Assembly (NCBI RefSeq): GCF_001422375.1
Contig: NZ_LMMU01000007.1
Location: 474,184-538,183, forward strand
Source of the DNA: Methylobacterium sp. Leaf99
GTDB lineage: Bacteria > Pseudomonadota > Alphaproteobacteria > Rhizobiales > Beijerinckiaceae
Direction: 5' to 3'
Length of the DNA stretch: 64,000 nt
Below, one piece after another: positions 38,448 to 48,707 of this stretch. Each line of letters starts with the position of its first letter. Position 1 is the first letter of the stretch. Below the pieces are notes generated by a model. That model had not been told where the DNA came from and did no database searches. It worked only from the letters and a program-made list of their open reading frames with translations. The position numbers and the translations under genes were made by a program.

Positions 38448-39611
38448 ATGCGAATTCAGATGCCCTCCTCGACGTTTCGGCCTGCCTGGCGGTCGCCTCG
38501 CCGCCTGGCCCGGTGCCTCCTGGCCCTGGCCTGCGTCCTGACGCTGGCGGTCCCGGAGCGGGCCTTCGCCCTGTCGCGGGTGAAGGACATGGCGAGCATC
38601 GAGGGCGTGCGCCAGAACCAGCTCGTCGGCTACGGCATCGTGGTGGGCCTCAACGGCACCGGCGATACCCTGAACAACATCCCGTTCACCAAGCAGTCGC
38701 TCCAGGCCATGCTGGAGCGCCTCGGCGTCAACACCCGCGGCGCCACCATGCGGACCCAGAATCTGGCCGCCGTGATGGTGACGGCGAGCCTGCCGCCCTT
38801 CGCCACGCAGGGCAACCGCATCGACATCACCGTGTCGTCGCTCGGCGACGCCAAATCCCTCCAGGGCGGGACCCTGCTGGTGACGCCCCTGCTCGGCGCC
38901 GACGGCGAGGTCTACGCCCTGGCCCAGGGGTCGGTGGCCATCGCGGGCTTCTCGGCCGAGGGCGACGCCGCCAAGATCACCCGCGGCGTGCCCACCAACG
39001 GGCGCGTGCCCAACGGGGCGATGATCGAGCGCGAGATGGCGTTCAAGATGAACGACATGCGCTCCCTGCGCCTGTCCCTGCGCAACCCCGACTTCACGAC
39101 CTCGAAGCGGATCGCGGCCGCCATCAACGACTTCATGGGCGCCGACACCGCCGAGCCGACGGACCCCGCCACCGTCACCCTGCAGATCCCGCCGAAGTAC
39201 AACGGCAACATGATCCGCCTCGTCACCGAGATCGAGCAGCTCAAGGTCGAGCCCGACCAGACCGCGCGGGTCATCGTCGACGAGCGCTCGGGCATCATCG
39301 TCATGGGCCGGGACGTCCGGGTCTCCACGGTGGCCATCGCGCAGGGCAACCTGACCGTGACCATCACCGAGCAGCCGCAGGTGAGCCAGCCCGCCCCCTT
39401 CTCCAACGGCCAGACCACGGTGGTGCCGCGCACCGGCGTGAAGGTCGATACCGGCGAGGGCAACAAGCTCGCCCTGGTCAAGGAGGGCGTGACCCTGCGC
39501 GAGCTCGTCGACGGGCTCAACGCCCTGGGCGTCGGGCCCCGCGACCTCATCTCGATCCTCCAGGCGATCAAGGCCTCGGGCGCCCTCCAGGCCGATATCG
39601 AGGTGATGTGA
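38448..39611 (+). CDS. flgI: Flagellar P-ring protein FlgI
   Basis: FlgI forms the P-ring in the periplasm. The 387-residue protein has a signal peptide (basic start, hydrophobic to about residue 38, cleaved near ERAFA-LSR) and the family core SRVKDMASIEGVRQNQLVGYGIVVGLNGTGD, TPLLGADGEVYALAQGSVAI and a C-terminal GVTLRELVDGLNALGVGPRDLISILQAIKASGALQADIEVM. ATG 38448 gives the correct signal. It leads the flgI-flgJ-flgN-like unit. Confidence 0.97.
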   Translation: MRIQMPSSTFRPAWRSPRRLARCLLALACVLTLAVPERAFALSRVKDMASIEGVRQNQLVGYGIVVGLNGTGDTLNNIPFTKQSLQAMLERLGVNTRGATMRTQNLAAVMVTASLPPFATQGNRIDITVSSLGDAKSLQGGTLLVTPLLGADGEVYALAQGSVAIAGFSAEGDAAKITRGVPTNGRVPNGAMIEREMAFKMNDMRSLRLSLRNPDFTTSKRIAAAINDFMGADTAEPTDPATVTLQIPPKYNGNMIRLVTEIEQLKVEPDQTARVIVDERSGIIVMGRDVRVSTVAIAQGNLTVTITEQPQVSQPAPFSNGQTTVVPRTGVKVDTGEGNKLALVKEGVTLRELVDGLNALGVGPRDLISILQAIKASGALQADIEVM

Positions 39612-39645
39612 TGCTCCCCCCCTCCCCCAGCCCGAGAGGTTGACC

Positions 39646-40026
39646 ATGCTGTTCGCTCCCCTCGCCGCCTCCGCCGCCCTCGGCGTCGGCAAGGCCATCG
39701 TCGGCGACATCGCCAAGACCGTGGCGGGTGCGTCGAAGACCGCCGCCGCCACGGCGGCCCCGAAGAGTGCCGCCGAGGCGAAGGCGCGCAAGGCCTCGAA
39801 CGAGTTCGAGACCATGTTCCTCGAGCAGAGCCTCGACCGGCTCGCCCAGTCCGAGGGCACCGAGGGGCCGCTCGGCGACAACGGCACCGGCGGCGGCGTC
39901 TACCGCTCGATGCTCACCAAGGAATATGCCGGCCAGATCGTGAAGAGCGGCGGCGTCGGCATCGGCGATCAGGTGTTTCGCGAGATGATGAAGATGCAGG
40001 AGGGCAGCCATGGCGGCGTCAACTGA
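39646..40026 (+). CDS. flgJ: Rod-binding protein FlgJ (no muramidase domain)
   Basis: A 126-residue protein made of the N-terminal rod-cap domain only: KASNEFETMFLEQSLDRL and GGGVYRSMLTKEYAGQIVKSGGVGIGDQVFREMMKMQ. The peptidoglycan-hydrolase half of enteric FlgJ is absent, as is usual in alphaproteobacteria, so rod penetration needs a separate lytic enzyme. ATG 39646 is preferred because GAGAGG lies at the right distance; a TTG at 39640 is closer to that site. Confidence 0.9.
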   Translation: MLFAPLAASAALGVGKAIVGDIAKTVAGASKTAAATAAPKSAAEAKARKASNEFETMFLEQSLDRLAQSEGTEGPLGDNGTGGGVYRSMLTKEYAGQIVKSGGVGIGDQVFREMMKMQEGSHGGVN

Positions 40027-40495
40027 GAGCCCCTTGCGCATCGTCGACCGGGCCGGGGCCGGGGCCCTCGTCGCCCGGGTGATGGAGAGCCTCCAGGCCC
40101 TGGAGGGCGTGCTGGTCCGGGAGAGCGATCACATCCGCGTCGGGCGCCTGCGCGAGGGCCTGGCCGAGGCCGAGCGCAAGACCGGCCTGTCGGCGGCCTA
40201 CCTCCAGGGCCTCGAGACCATCAAGGCCAACGCCATCGCCCTGGCGCGCTTCGCCCCCGAGGGCCTCGAGGCCCTGAAGGCGGCCCACCGGCGCTTCACG
40301 GCGGTGGTCGAGGCCAACCAGATGGTGCTCGCCACCGCCCGCGCCGTCTCGGAGGGGCTGGTGAAGTCGCTGGCCGAGGAAGTCGGCCGCGCCCGCGCAT
40401 CGACCATCTACGGCCGCCCGGCGCATGCCCCCTCCCCCTATGCCCGCCCCGGCATGGGCGCCGGCCAGTCCCTGGTGCTGTCGCGCAGCCTGTGA
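40010..40495 (+). CDS. FlgN-like flagellar chaperone (tentative)
   Basis: A 161-residue, mostly helical protein. Its start lies inside flgJ (17-bp overlap, GGAGG upstream), so it is translationally coupled to a rod gene. Residues 20-125 form a long helical region (LVARVMESLQALEGVLVRESDHIRVGRLREGLAEAERK ... AHRRFTAVVEANQMVLATARAVSEGLVKSLAEEV) resembling FlgN, the hook-filament junction chaperone; the tail is Pro/Gly-rich. Sequence identity to FlgN is weak by eye; position is the stronger support. Confidence 0.65.
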   Translation: MAASTESPLRIVDRAGAGALVARVMESLQALEGVLVRESDHIRVGRLREGLAEAERKTGLSAAYLQGLETIKANAIALARFAPEGLEALKAAHRRFTAVVEANQMVLATARAVSEGLVKSLAEEVGRARASTIYGRPAHAPSPYARPGMGAGQSLVLSRSL

Positions 40496-40499
40496 GGGG

Positions 40500-40841
40500 T
40501 CAGGGCCGGCCGGTCCCCATGCGCACGAAGGCGCGGACGGGGCCGTAATCCGTGGTGGTGCGCGTGTCGACGGACAGGCGGCCCAGGGACAATGGCGCGG
40601 GGTTCCGCCGCTCCGCCGCGGGTCCGGCTGCAAGTCCGGCTGCAAGTCCGGCCGCGACCCGCCCGGACAGGCGCAGGCAGGTGGTGGTGCCCGGCACCCG
40701 GACGAAGCCGGCGCCCTGCGACGGGCACGGCCGGACTTCCCCGGCGGGCGCGACCGCCCGGTCGCGGGCCGAGACCGGTCCGGCGAGGCCGATCCCCAGT
40801 CCGAGGACGACGCGGAACCCTGTGGCCGACGCTCCCGGCAT
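40500..40841 (-). CDS. Truncated porin-like protein
   Basis: A 113-residue product with a signal peptide (to about residue 25) and the N-terminal signature of alphaproteobacterial porins: CPSQGAGFVRVPGTTTCLRLSGRV, matching the family's CPxxGxGFxxxPGTxTCxRxxGxV. After about 30 Ala-rich residues it shows DTRTTTDYGPVRAFVRM, another porin-like strand, then stops. Full porins are several hundred residues, so this could make at most a few strands. It may be a porin relic or a small outer-membrane protein. Confidence 0.7.
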   Translation of the reverse strand: MPGASATGFRVVLGLGIGLAGPVSARDRAVAPAGEVRPCPSQGAGFVRVPGTTTCLRLSGRVAAGLAAGLAAGPAAERRNPAPLSLGRLSVDTRTTTDYGPVRAFVRMGTGRP

Positions 40842-40953
40842 GAAATCCCCCCGAACGGGTCGCAGGATGAACGGTGTCCGCGCCCCCGGGTCTTTACGCC
40901 CCGTTATCTCACTTCTGTCTAGGCTCGGGGCGCGGACATCACGGGCCACGATC

Positions 40954-41421
40954 ATGCGCGCCAAGCGGACGACTCTCGTCCACCTCATCTACTTCTCCCG
41001 GCTCAACCTCGCGGCCGATGCGCCGACGCGCGCCCGTCAGCTCAACGAGATCACCCGGCACGCGCAGAAGAAGAACGAATTCTCCGTCATCACCAGCTTC
41101 CTCGTGGTCGAGCAGAACGTCGCCGCCCAGATCATCGAGGGCGAGCGCACCTCGGTCAACGACACCTTCAACCGGATCGCCGCCGATTCGCGCCACCGCG
41201 ACGTGCAGATCGTGGAGTGGCGCGAGATCGTGAAGCGGGAATTCGTGCACTCGTTCTCCACCGGCGTCCGCGGCCCGGCCAACGACGCCATCTTCCTGAA
41301 GGCCAACCTGATGCCGATGTTCCAGCGCGGAACGCCGAAGGCCGGCGGCATCCACGCGCTGGCCATGCAACTGCAGACGGAATCCATGTCGAAGCAGGGG
41401 ATCGATCACCTGTTCGTCTGA
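40954..41421 (+). CDS. BLUF-domain blue-light photoreceptor
   Basis: BLUF proteins bind FAD and sense blue light. In this 155-residue protein Tyr13 (LIYFSR), Asn41 (KKNEFS) and Gln59 (NVAAQIIEGE) fall where AppA has its photoactive Tyr21, flavin-binding Asn45 and switching Gln63; Asn-to-Gln spacing is identical. The later RIAADSRHRDVQIVEWREI strand also fits. The Trp/Met region is changed (EFVHSFS). There is no output domain, so it must act through a partner; a single-domain response regulator follows 130 bp later. Confidence 0.85.
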   Translation: MRAKRTTLVHLIYFSRLNLAADAPTRARQLNEITRHAQKKNEFSVITSFLVVEQNVAAQIIEGERTSVNDTFNRIAADSRHRDVQIVEWREIVKREFVHSFSTGVRGPANDAIFLKANLMPMFQRGTPKAGGIHALAMQLQTESMSKQGIDHLFV

Positions 41422-41551
41422 GCGCCTCCCACGAAACGCCCGTCGCACCCGCGCGCCCGGAGCGCGAAGCCGCGGTGACCGGGCGCTTCGCGAGAGACGC
41501 CGATTCCCGTCCGGACGACCTGTCGCCGCCACGGCCTGAGATCCACGATTC

Positions 41552-42004
41552 ATGAGCGAGACGCCTCCGATCCTCATCGTCGACGACCAGGACAAGCTCC
41601 TGAAGCTCGTCGTCCTGCTGATGAACCGCCTCGGGTTCCCGGATGTGGACGGCGTCAACGACGGGGCAACCGCCCTGGAGCGCCTGCGCAGCCGCAAGTA
41701 CGCCCTGGTGATCTCCGATCTCGACATGGAGCCCATGGACGGCCTGTCCCTGCTGCGCGAGATCCGCGCCGACGATGCCCTGATGAACACGCCCTTCATC
41801 CTGACCGAGGCCTCGTTCGACTTCGAGGACATCAACCTCGCCCACCAGGCCGGCGCCGACGCCTTCATCCTGAAGCCGTTCGACATGTCGGTGCTGAAAT
41901 CGAAGCTGAAGCAGGTCATCAACCGCAAGCCGCGCCGGCGCGAGGCGCCCCTGGCCGCCGAATCGGCGCTCAGCGTCGATTTCCCCATGCTGGGCAAATT
42001 CTGA
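41552..42004 (+). CDS. Single-domain response regulator (CheY-like)
   Basis: A 150-residue receiver protein without output domain. The acidic pocket is Asp11/Asp12 (ILIVDDQD), phospho-acceptor Asp56 (LVISDLDMEPMDG), switch Thr85 (FILTEAS) and Lys108 (FILKPFD). About 25 residues follow the receiver. Its kinase is not nearby. It lies downstream of the BLUF gene on the same strand, suggesting light-linked signalling, which is inference. Confidence 0.9.
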   Translation: MSETPPILIVDDQDKLLKLVVLLMNRLGFPDVDGVNDGATALERLRSRKYALVISDLDMEPMDGLSLLREIRADDALMNTPFILTEASFDFEDINLAHQAGADAFILKPFDMSVLKSKLKQVINRKPRRREAPLAAESALSVDFPMLGKF

Positions 42005-42063
42005 ACTCGGCGCGTTCTGACGGACGGCTTCCGGCTTGAAGGCCGCTCCGGGACGGGACGCCG

Positions 42064-42855
42064 TCAGGCCGCCACGAGGCGGCGGTAGAGGTGCCAGGTG
42101 GCGTGCCCGAGGATCGGCATGACCACGGCAAGGCCGATGAAGAGCGGCAGCGATCCCATCACCAGCAGCCCGGCGACGACGAAGCCCCAGGCCACCAGGG
42201 TGCGCGGATTGCGCCGGAAGGCCGCAAGCGAGGTCTCGACGGCAGTCAGGGCATCGACGCGCCGGTCCACCACCATGGGCACCGAGACGAGGCTGACGGC
42301 CAGCACCAGCACCGAGAACGCGAAGCCCACGAGGTTGCCGAGGACGATCAGCGCCCAGCCGCGCGGGGTCGTGAGGATGTCGGCGACGAAGCCCAGCACC
42401 GTATCGGGCTGCGCCGTGCCGTAGAGCGCCCAGTACAGGCCCTGCGCGGCGATGAGCCAGGCGACGAAGATCACCGCCAGGATGAGGCCGAGGATACCGA
42501 GGGCGAAGGCCGAGTGCCGACCCAGGCTGGCGAAGGCGCGGCGCCCGTCCGTGGCGAGGCCGGCCGCGCGGCGGCGGCTGAGCTCGTACAGGCCGACCGC
42601 CGCGAACGGTCCGATGAGGGCGAAGCCCGCCGCCAGGGGAAACAGCATCGGTAGGACGTTGTTGCCGAAGGTGAGCCCGGCGAGGAACACCCCCGCCAGG
42701 GGATAGATCAGGCCGAGGAAAAAGACGTGGCTCGGCATGGCGAGGAAATCGTCCAGGCCGTGCCGGAGCGAGGTCTTGAGATCCGCGAGGCCGATCTCAC
42801 GGATCGCCGGATGGGTCACGTCGCGCCCATGCGTGAATGTCTGAAGGGTCGCCAT
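42064..42855 (-). CDS. DUF2189 integral membrane protein
   Basis: A 263-residue protein with six to seven membrane helices. The pattern HPAIREIGLADLKTSLRHGLDDFLAMPSHVFFLGLIYPLAGVFLA and the central FALIGPFAAVGLYELSRRR are characteristic of DUF2189. Function is not established. ATG 42855 is chosen because it starts the conserved part; the frame extends upstream as non-conserved sequence. It is transcribed away from the photolyase gene. Confidence 0.88.
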   Translation of the reverse strand: MATLQTFTHGRDVTHPAIREIGLADLKTSLRHGLDDFLAMPSHVFFLGLIYPLAGVFLAGLTFGNNVLPMLFPLAAGFALIGPFAAVGLYELSRRRAAGLATDGRRAFASLGRHSAFALGILGLILAVIFVAWLIAAQGLYWALYGTAQPDTVLGFVADILTTPRGWALIVLGNLVGFAFSVLVLAVSLVSVPMVVDRRVDALTAVETSLAAFRRNPRTLVAWGFVVAGLLVMGSLPLFIGLAVVMPILGHATWHLYRRLVAA

Positions 42856-43114
42856 GGCTGTTCGCCCTCGATCGGGGTGACGCTCGCGACCGTCCACAGG
42901 CGAGACACACGAACCACGCTCGCAGATGTCGAGAGCAGATGGCCGGTAGACTACACCCGGAGCGGCGAGTTGTCCGCCCCATTCGATGGACGGAAACTTG
43001 GCTATACGGATGCGGCGCGCCGAAGATTGGAGTATCGGCACTGCAAAGCGGGCGCCGGATTCGGGGCAAGCCGATGCCTCGGGGCGGCGTCGCCGGACAC
43101 GCCCTGCCGACCCG
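42856..43114. other. Divergent intergenic region, nothing clear
   Basis: The gap between the DUF2189 and photolyase genes must hold both promoters, but no clear -35/-10 pair was identified. A prfC-like 3' fragment lies in its right half and is listed separately. Confidence 0.4.
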
Positions 43115-43213
43115 TCAGGCCTCCGCCCGCGTCCGGTCATCCTCGCTGTCGGTGAACTGCACGGCCTGAGCCCGCTCTTCCTCGCGGCGTAGGGGAAAAG
43201 CGGTGGTGACCAT
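43115..43213 (-). pseudogene. Fragment resembling the 3' end of prfC
   Basis: Minus-strand frame of 32 codons whose product MVTTAFPLRREEERAQAVQF then TDSEDDRTRAEA closely matches the C-terminus of the RF3 gene at 46973 in this window (ATTAFSLRYEEERAPAVRF then TDIKDYQKRAA), including a stop at the same place. It looks like a duplicated prfC tail left by rearrangement. No ribosome-binding site is evident. An independent short peptide cannot be excluded. Confidence 0.6.
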
Positions 43214-43295
43214 GGCGGCTGCGACGTTTCGGTCCGATCCAGAACAAAAACGGAACGGTACACCCGGTCGACGTCCCGCCCGAGACCCGTTGCCC

Positions 43296-44909
43296 ATGTC
43301 CACCTCCGCCAAGTCCGCCCCCATCGTGTCCGCCCTTCCCTCGTCCGCCCCCGGCCCGTCCGTCCTCCGCTTCGTCCTCGGCGACCAGCTGACCCGCACC
43401 CTCCCGACCCTCGACGGCCTCGATCCCGGGACCGACACGGTGCTGATGGTCGAGGTGATGGAGGAAGCGACCTACGTTCCGCACCACAAGCAGAAGATCA
43501 CCCTGATCCTCTCGGCCATGCGCCACTTCGCCGAAGACCTGCGCGCCGAGGGCATCCGGGTCGACTACGTGGCCCTCGACGATCCCGACAACACCGGGTC
43601 GTTCACGGGCGAGCTCGAGCGCGCCGCCCGCCGGCACCTGCCCGACGCCATCGTGGTCACGGAGCCCGGGGAAGCGCGGGTCCTGGCCGCCATGGACGGC
43701 TGGCGGACCCGTCTCAACGTCCCCGTCGAGATCAGGCCCGACACCCGGTTCTACTGCTCCCGCGCGGATTTCGCCGCCTGGGCCGGGGGCAAGGCGAGCT
43801 ACCGCATGGAAACCTTCTACCACGCCATGCGCACCCGGACCGGCCTGCTCATGGAGGACGGGGCGCCGGTGGGCGGCCGCTGGAATTTCGACGCCGACAA
43901 CCGCAAGCCCTGGCCGGCCGACCGGGCGCCGCCGCAGCGCCTGCGCTTCGCGCCGGACGCGACCACCCGGGCGGTCATGGCCCTGGTGGCCGCCCGCTTC
44001 GCCGGACATTTCGGCGATCTCGACGGCTTCACCTGGGGCGTGACCCGCGCCGACGCCCTGGCGGCCCTCGAGGATTTCACCACCGGCTGCCTTCCGGCCT
44101 TCGGGGACTACCAGGATGCCATGCGGTCGGGCGAGCCGTTCCTCTACCACGCCACCCTGTCGCCCTACCTCAACGCCGGCTTGCTGACCGCCCGCGAGGT
44201 GGTCGACCGGGCCATGGCCGAGTACCGGGCGGGGCGGGTGCCGCTCAACGCCATCGAGGGCTTCGTGCGCCAGATCCTCGGCTGGCGCGAGTTCGTCCGC
44301 GGGGTCTACTGGCTGCGCATGCCGGACTACGCCGACGGCAACGCCCTTGGGGCGGAGCGCGGGCTGCCGACCTTCTACTGGACCGGCGAGACGGGGATGA
44401 ACTGCCTGCACCAGGCGATCGAGAACACCCGGCGCCACGCCTACGCGCACCACATCAACCGGCTGATGATCACCGGGAACTTCGCCCTCCTCGCCGGCAT
44501 CCGTCCCGCCGAGATCGAGGAATGGTACCTCGTGGTCTATGCCGATGCCTACGAATGGGTCGAGCTGCCGAACGTCCACGGCATGGCGCTCTTCGCCGAT
44601 GGCGGGGTGATGTCGTCGAAACCCTATGCGGCGGGCGGCGCCTACATCGATCGGATGTCGAACTACTGCGACGGCTGCGCCTACGGCCCCAAGATCAAGA
44701 CCGGCCCCAAGGCCTGTCCGTTCAACTACCTGTACTGGGCGTTCCTGATCCGCAACGCCGACACCCTGTCGCGGAACCAGCGCATGGCGATGCCCTACCG
44801 GACCCTGGCGACGTGGGACGGGACACGCCGGGCCGCCCTGGTGGCGGAGGCCGACCGCTTCCTCGACGGGCTGGCGACGGGCTACCCCGCGGGGCCGGGG
44901 CACGGCTGA
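43296..44909 (+). CDS. FeS-type bacterial cryptochrome/photolyase (PhrB-like)
   Basis: A 537-residue flavoprotein of the FeS-BCP group, which includes (6-4) photolyases such as Agrobacterium PhrB. Cys370, Cys458, Cys461 and Cys474 have the same spacing (88, 3, 13) as the PhrB 4Fe-4S ligands. The N-terminal antenna domain starts LRFVLGDQL; the FAD-binding region includes FVRQILGWREFVRGVYWLRMP and HAYAHHINRLMITGNFALL. ATG 43296 is preferred; an earlier in-frame ATG at 43203 adds a basic leader. A radical SAM lyase-like gene follows 47 bp later, probably co-transcribed. Confidence 0.95.
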   Translation: MSTSAKSAPIVSALPSSAPGPSVLRFVLGDQLTRTLPTLDGLDPGTDTVLMVEVMEEATYVPHHKQKITLILSAMRHFAEDLRAEGIRVDYVALDDPDNTGSFTGELERAARRHLPDAIVVTEPGEARVLAAMDGWRTRLNVPVEIRPDTRFYCSRADFAAWAGGKASYRMETFYHAMRTRTGLLMEDGAPVGGRWNFDADNRKPWPADRAPPQRLRFAPDATTRAVMALVAARFAGHFGDLDGFTWGVTRADALAALEDFTTGCLPAFGDYQDAMRSGEPFLYHATLSPYLNAGLLTAREVVDRAMAEYRAGRVPLNAIEGFVRQILGWREFVRGVYWLRMPDYADGNALGAERGLPTFYWTGETGMNCLHQAIENTRRHAYAHHINRLMITGNFALLAGIRPAEIEEWYLVVYADAYEWVELPNVHGMALFADGGVMSSKPYAAGGAYIDRMSNYCDGCAYGPKIKTGPKACPFNYLYWAFLIRNADTLSRNQRMAMPYRTLATWDGTRRAALVAEADRFLDGLATGYPAGPGHG

Positions 44910-44956
44910 TCGCCGCCGCACGGAACCGGGATCGGCCGGGTCTCTTGTCGAAGATC

Positions 44957-46054
44957 ATGCCCACATCCATGCCTGATTCGCCGGTGTCCCCCGCCGCTTC
45001 CCGCCTGTGGCGGCCCGGCACCGTCCTCATCACCCGCGCGGCGCGGGGTTTCCCGCACGGGCGGGCCATCGCCGAGCGGGCCGCCGCCCTCGGGGCCGAT
45101 GTGGTCGAACTGGCCGGTGACCGGCTCGCCAATCCGAAGCACGACGACCCGCGCGCCGCCTACCGCGCGGCCAAGGGAACCCTGGCGGTGGTGGTCGCGC
45201 CCCCGAGCAAGCGCCGGCTGCAGCCGATCCCGCCCTCCGCCGACTGGCGGTTCGACCTCGCCGAGGGCTGCCACGCCCATTGCCAGTACTGCTACCTCGC
45301 CGGTTCGCTGGGCGGTCCGCCGATCACGCGGGTCTACGCCAACGTGGACGAGATCCTCGCGGGCCTGCCGGCCCATCTCGGCACCGGCCAGGTCACCTCG
45401 GCCTCCCCCGCGCGGGCGCACGAGGGCACCACCTTCGAGGGGTCGTGCTACGCCGATCCCCTCGGCATCGAACACGTCACCGGCAGTCTCGCCGAAGCGG
45501 TGCGCTTCTTCGGAGGCTGGGAGGCGCCGGTCCAGCTCCGGTTCACCAGCAAGTTCGGCAATGCCGCGCCGCTGCTCGGCCTGCCCCACGGACGGCGGGT
45601 CCGGGTGCGCATGTCGGTGAACGCGCCGGCCCTGATCCGCTACGAGGGCGGCACCAGCCCGCTCCAGGCCCGCCTCGATGCCCTCGGGGCCCTGGCCCGC
45701 GACGGCTACCGGATCGGGCTCACGGTGGCCCCGATCCAGCCGTTCCCCGACTGGCCGGCAGGCTACGACGACCTGTTCGCCCGAACCGCCGCCGTCCTCG
45801 CGGACATCCCCGACCTCGACCTGACGGTGGAGCTCATCACCCACCGGTTCACGCCCGCTTCGAAGGCCGTCCTGCAGGATTGGTATCCGGGCAGCGACCT
45901 CGACCTCGACGAGCAGGCCCGCTCGCGAAAACTCACGAAATTTGGCTCGACCAAGTTCGTCTATCCCGCCGAGACCATGCGCCAGTTGCGGACATCCCTC
46001 ACCGGCCTGGTGGAGCGGCACCTGCCCATGGCCCGCCTGCTGTACTGGACCTGA
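44957..46054 (+). CDS. Spore photoproduct lyase-like radical SAM protein
   Basis: A 365-residue radical SAM enzyme of the SplB family. The 4Fe-4S motif is Cys105-x3-Cys109-x2-Cys112 (EGCHAHCQYCYL). Other matches are RFTSKFGN and a C-terminal ARLLYWT. SplB repairs the spore photoproduct in Bacillus spores; this organism does not make spores, so the substrate is uncertain and may be another thymine lesion. Adjacency to a photolyase supports DNA repair. ATG 44957 is used; ATG 44969 is possible. Confidence 0.88.
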   Translation: MPTSMPDSPVSPAASRLWRPGTVLITRAARGFPHGRAIAERAAALGADVVELAGDRLANPKHDDPRAAYRAAKGTLAVVVAPPSKRRLQPIPPSADWRFDLAEGCHAHCQYCYLAGSLGGPPITRVYANVDEILAGLPAHLGTGQVTSASPARAHEGTTFEGSCYADPLGIEHVTGSLAEAVRFFGGWEAPVQLRFTSKFGNAAPLLGLPHGRRVRVRMSVNAPALIRYEGGTSPLQARLDALGALARDGYRIGLTVAPIQPFPDWPAGYDDLFARTAAVLADIPDLDLTVELITHRFTPASKAVLQDWYPGSDLDLDEQARSRKLTKFGSTKFVYPAETMRQLRTSLTGLVERHLPMARLLYWT

Positions 46055-46261
46055 TCGGGCCGGCGCGTCGATCTTCTGGAACGATGGTCGTACCGGGTGG
46101 TCGCGCTCCCGGACGGTCCGCATTCCACCGCCGAATGCGGCGCGCGAAGCCCTTGCCCCTTTTCGAGTACGCCATATTACGGGAACAGACAGTGAACGCT
46201 TAGGTCTCCGCAGCTTTCAGGAACCGGACGACCGCCCCATGGCCCGCTACTTTACTGGCAG

Positions 46262-46425
46262 AGCGTGTTCCTCTCCCCAGCGGACCTCGGGCTTGCCCGA
46301 GATCCGTCGAGCTTGCGGGGAGAGGTTAGGAGTGGGGGTGGTTGGGTGACCCTCGGGGTTCGGAGGCCAGCGGAGCCACCCCCACCTCCAACTCCTCCCC
46401 GCAAGGGGGAAGAGAGCCGCGTCGC
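46262..46425. repeat. Palindromic repeat matching 10310-10445
   Basis: Arms beginning CTCTCCCC... and ending CAACTCCTCCCCGCAAGGGG enclose TTAGGAGTGGGGGTGGTTGG and AGCGGAGCCACCCCCACC. The same blocks occur after rfbA at 10310-10445. It is an intergenic repeat with no coding support. Confidence 0.75.
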
Positions 46426-46439
46426 GCTGACAATGTGTG

Positions 46440-46548
46440 AAATCCGGTAGCCTTCCGGGAGAGGGAGCCCCGATGCGCCTCCCGCCTCCGGATGCATGCC
46501 GCTGCACGGAATCGGCCCGTTCGCACTTGTGTGAATCCGAAAACCCCG
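46440..46548 (-). repeat. Dispersed repeat, copy B
   Basis: Reverse-complement copy of 207-307 with scattered differences. Here it follows the other palindromic repeat directly, as two families side by side. The remaining part of 46055-46709 has no supportable gene. Confidence 0.75.
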
Positions 46549-46709
46549 ACAGTGCGGGTTTGCGGAGCGGTGGAGGATCGTCGTCGGCGGGTTCGCAGGC
46601 CATGTCGAACGCGGCAAACTGAGCGTCCGTCGCTCGGGACACGCCCCATGCGGCATCATGGAGACCGGTCGGCAGCGAACCCGGGATCGCATCGGCCGGT
46701 TGGGGTGCC

Positions 46710-46952
46710 ATGAGCCAGCCAACAACCGAATCCGACCCGCAGATCGTCGACGCCCGTCGTCGCGAGATGGCCATCGAACATCTGCTGTTCGGCACCCTGC
46801 GCTTCCTCGCGCAGCGCCATCCCGAACTGCTCGACGACCTCGACGCCAGCGTCGATCACCTCTGGGACAAGGGCCCGGACGCGGAGCGCGACGACGAGGC
46901 CGTGCGCCACGTCGCGCGCCGCTTCATCGGAAGCCTGCGGGCCGAGCGCTAG
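46710..46952 (+). CDS. Small conserved-looking hypothetical protein
   Basis: Not recognised. An 80-residue, acidic, helical soluble protein (DARRREMAIEHLLFGTLRFLAQRHPELLDDLDASVDHLWD then HVARRFIGSLRAER). No signal peptide or membrane segment. Codon use matches core genes. It converges with prfC with a 20-bp gap. Confidence 0.65.
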   Translation: MSQPTTESDPQIVDARRREMAIEHLLFGTLRFLAQRHPELLDDLDASVDHLWDKGPDAERDDEAVRHVARRFIGSLRAER

Positions 46953-46972
46953 GACCGCGTCGCGCGCGCGTC

Positions 46973-48592
<1,620 letters not shown>

Positions 48593-48707
48593 GGCGGGCA
48601 ACGGTGTTCCGGGTCCGCGGCGGGCGGACGATGGCCGCCGGACGGCGACCTGCGCGAGGGGGCTGTGTAGGCGTTTCCGGGGGGAAGCGCAAAGCTGCGG
48701 GGTGCCG

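Noticed and set aside
43252-43275. EcfG-like promoter before the photolyase (GGAAC-N15-CGTC)
   Set aside because: Spacer one short and a mismatch in the -10; too weak to list as a feature.
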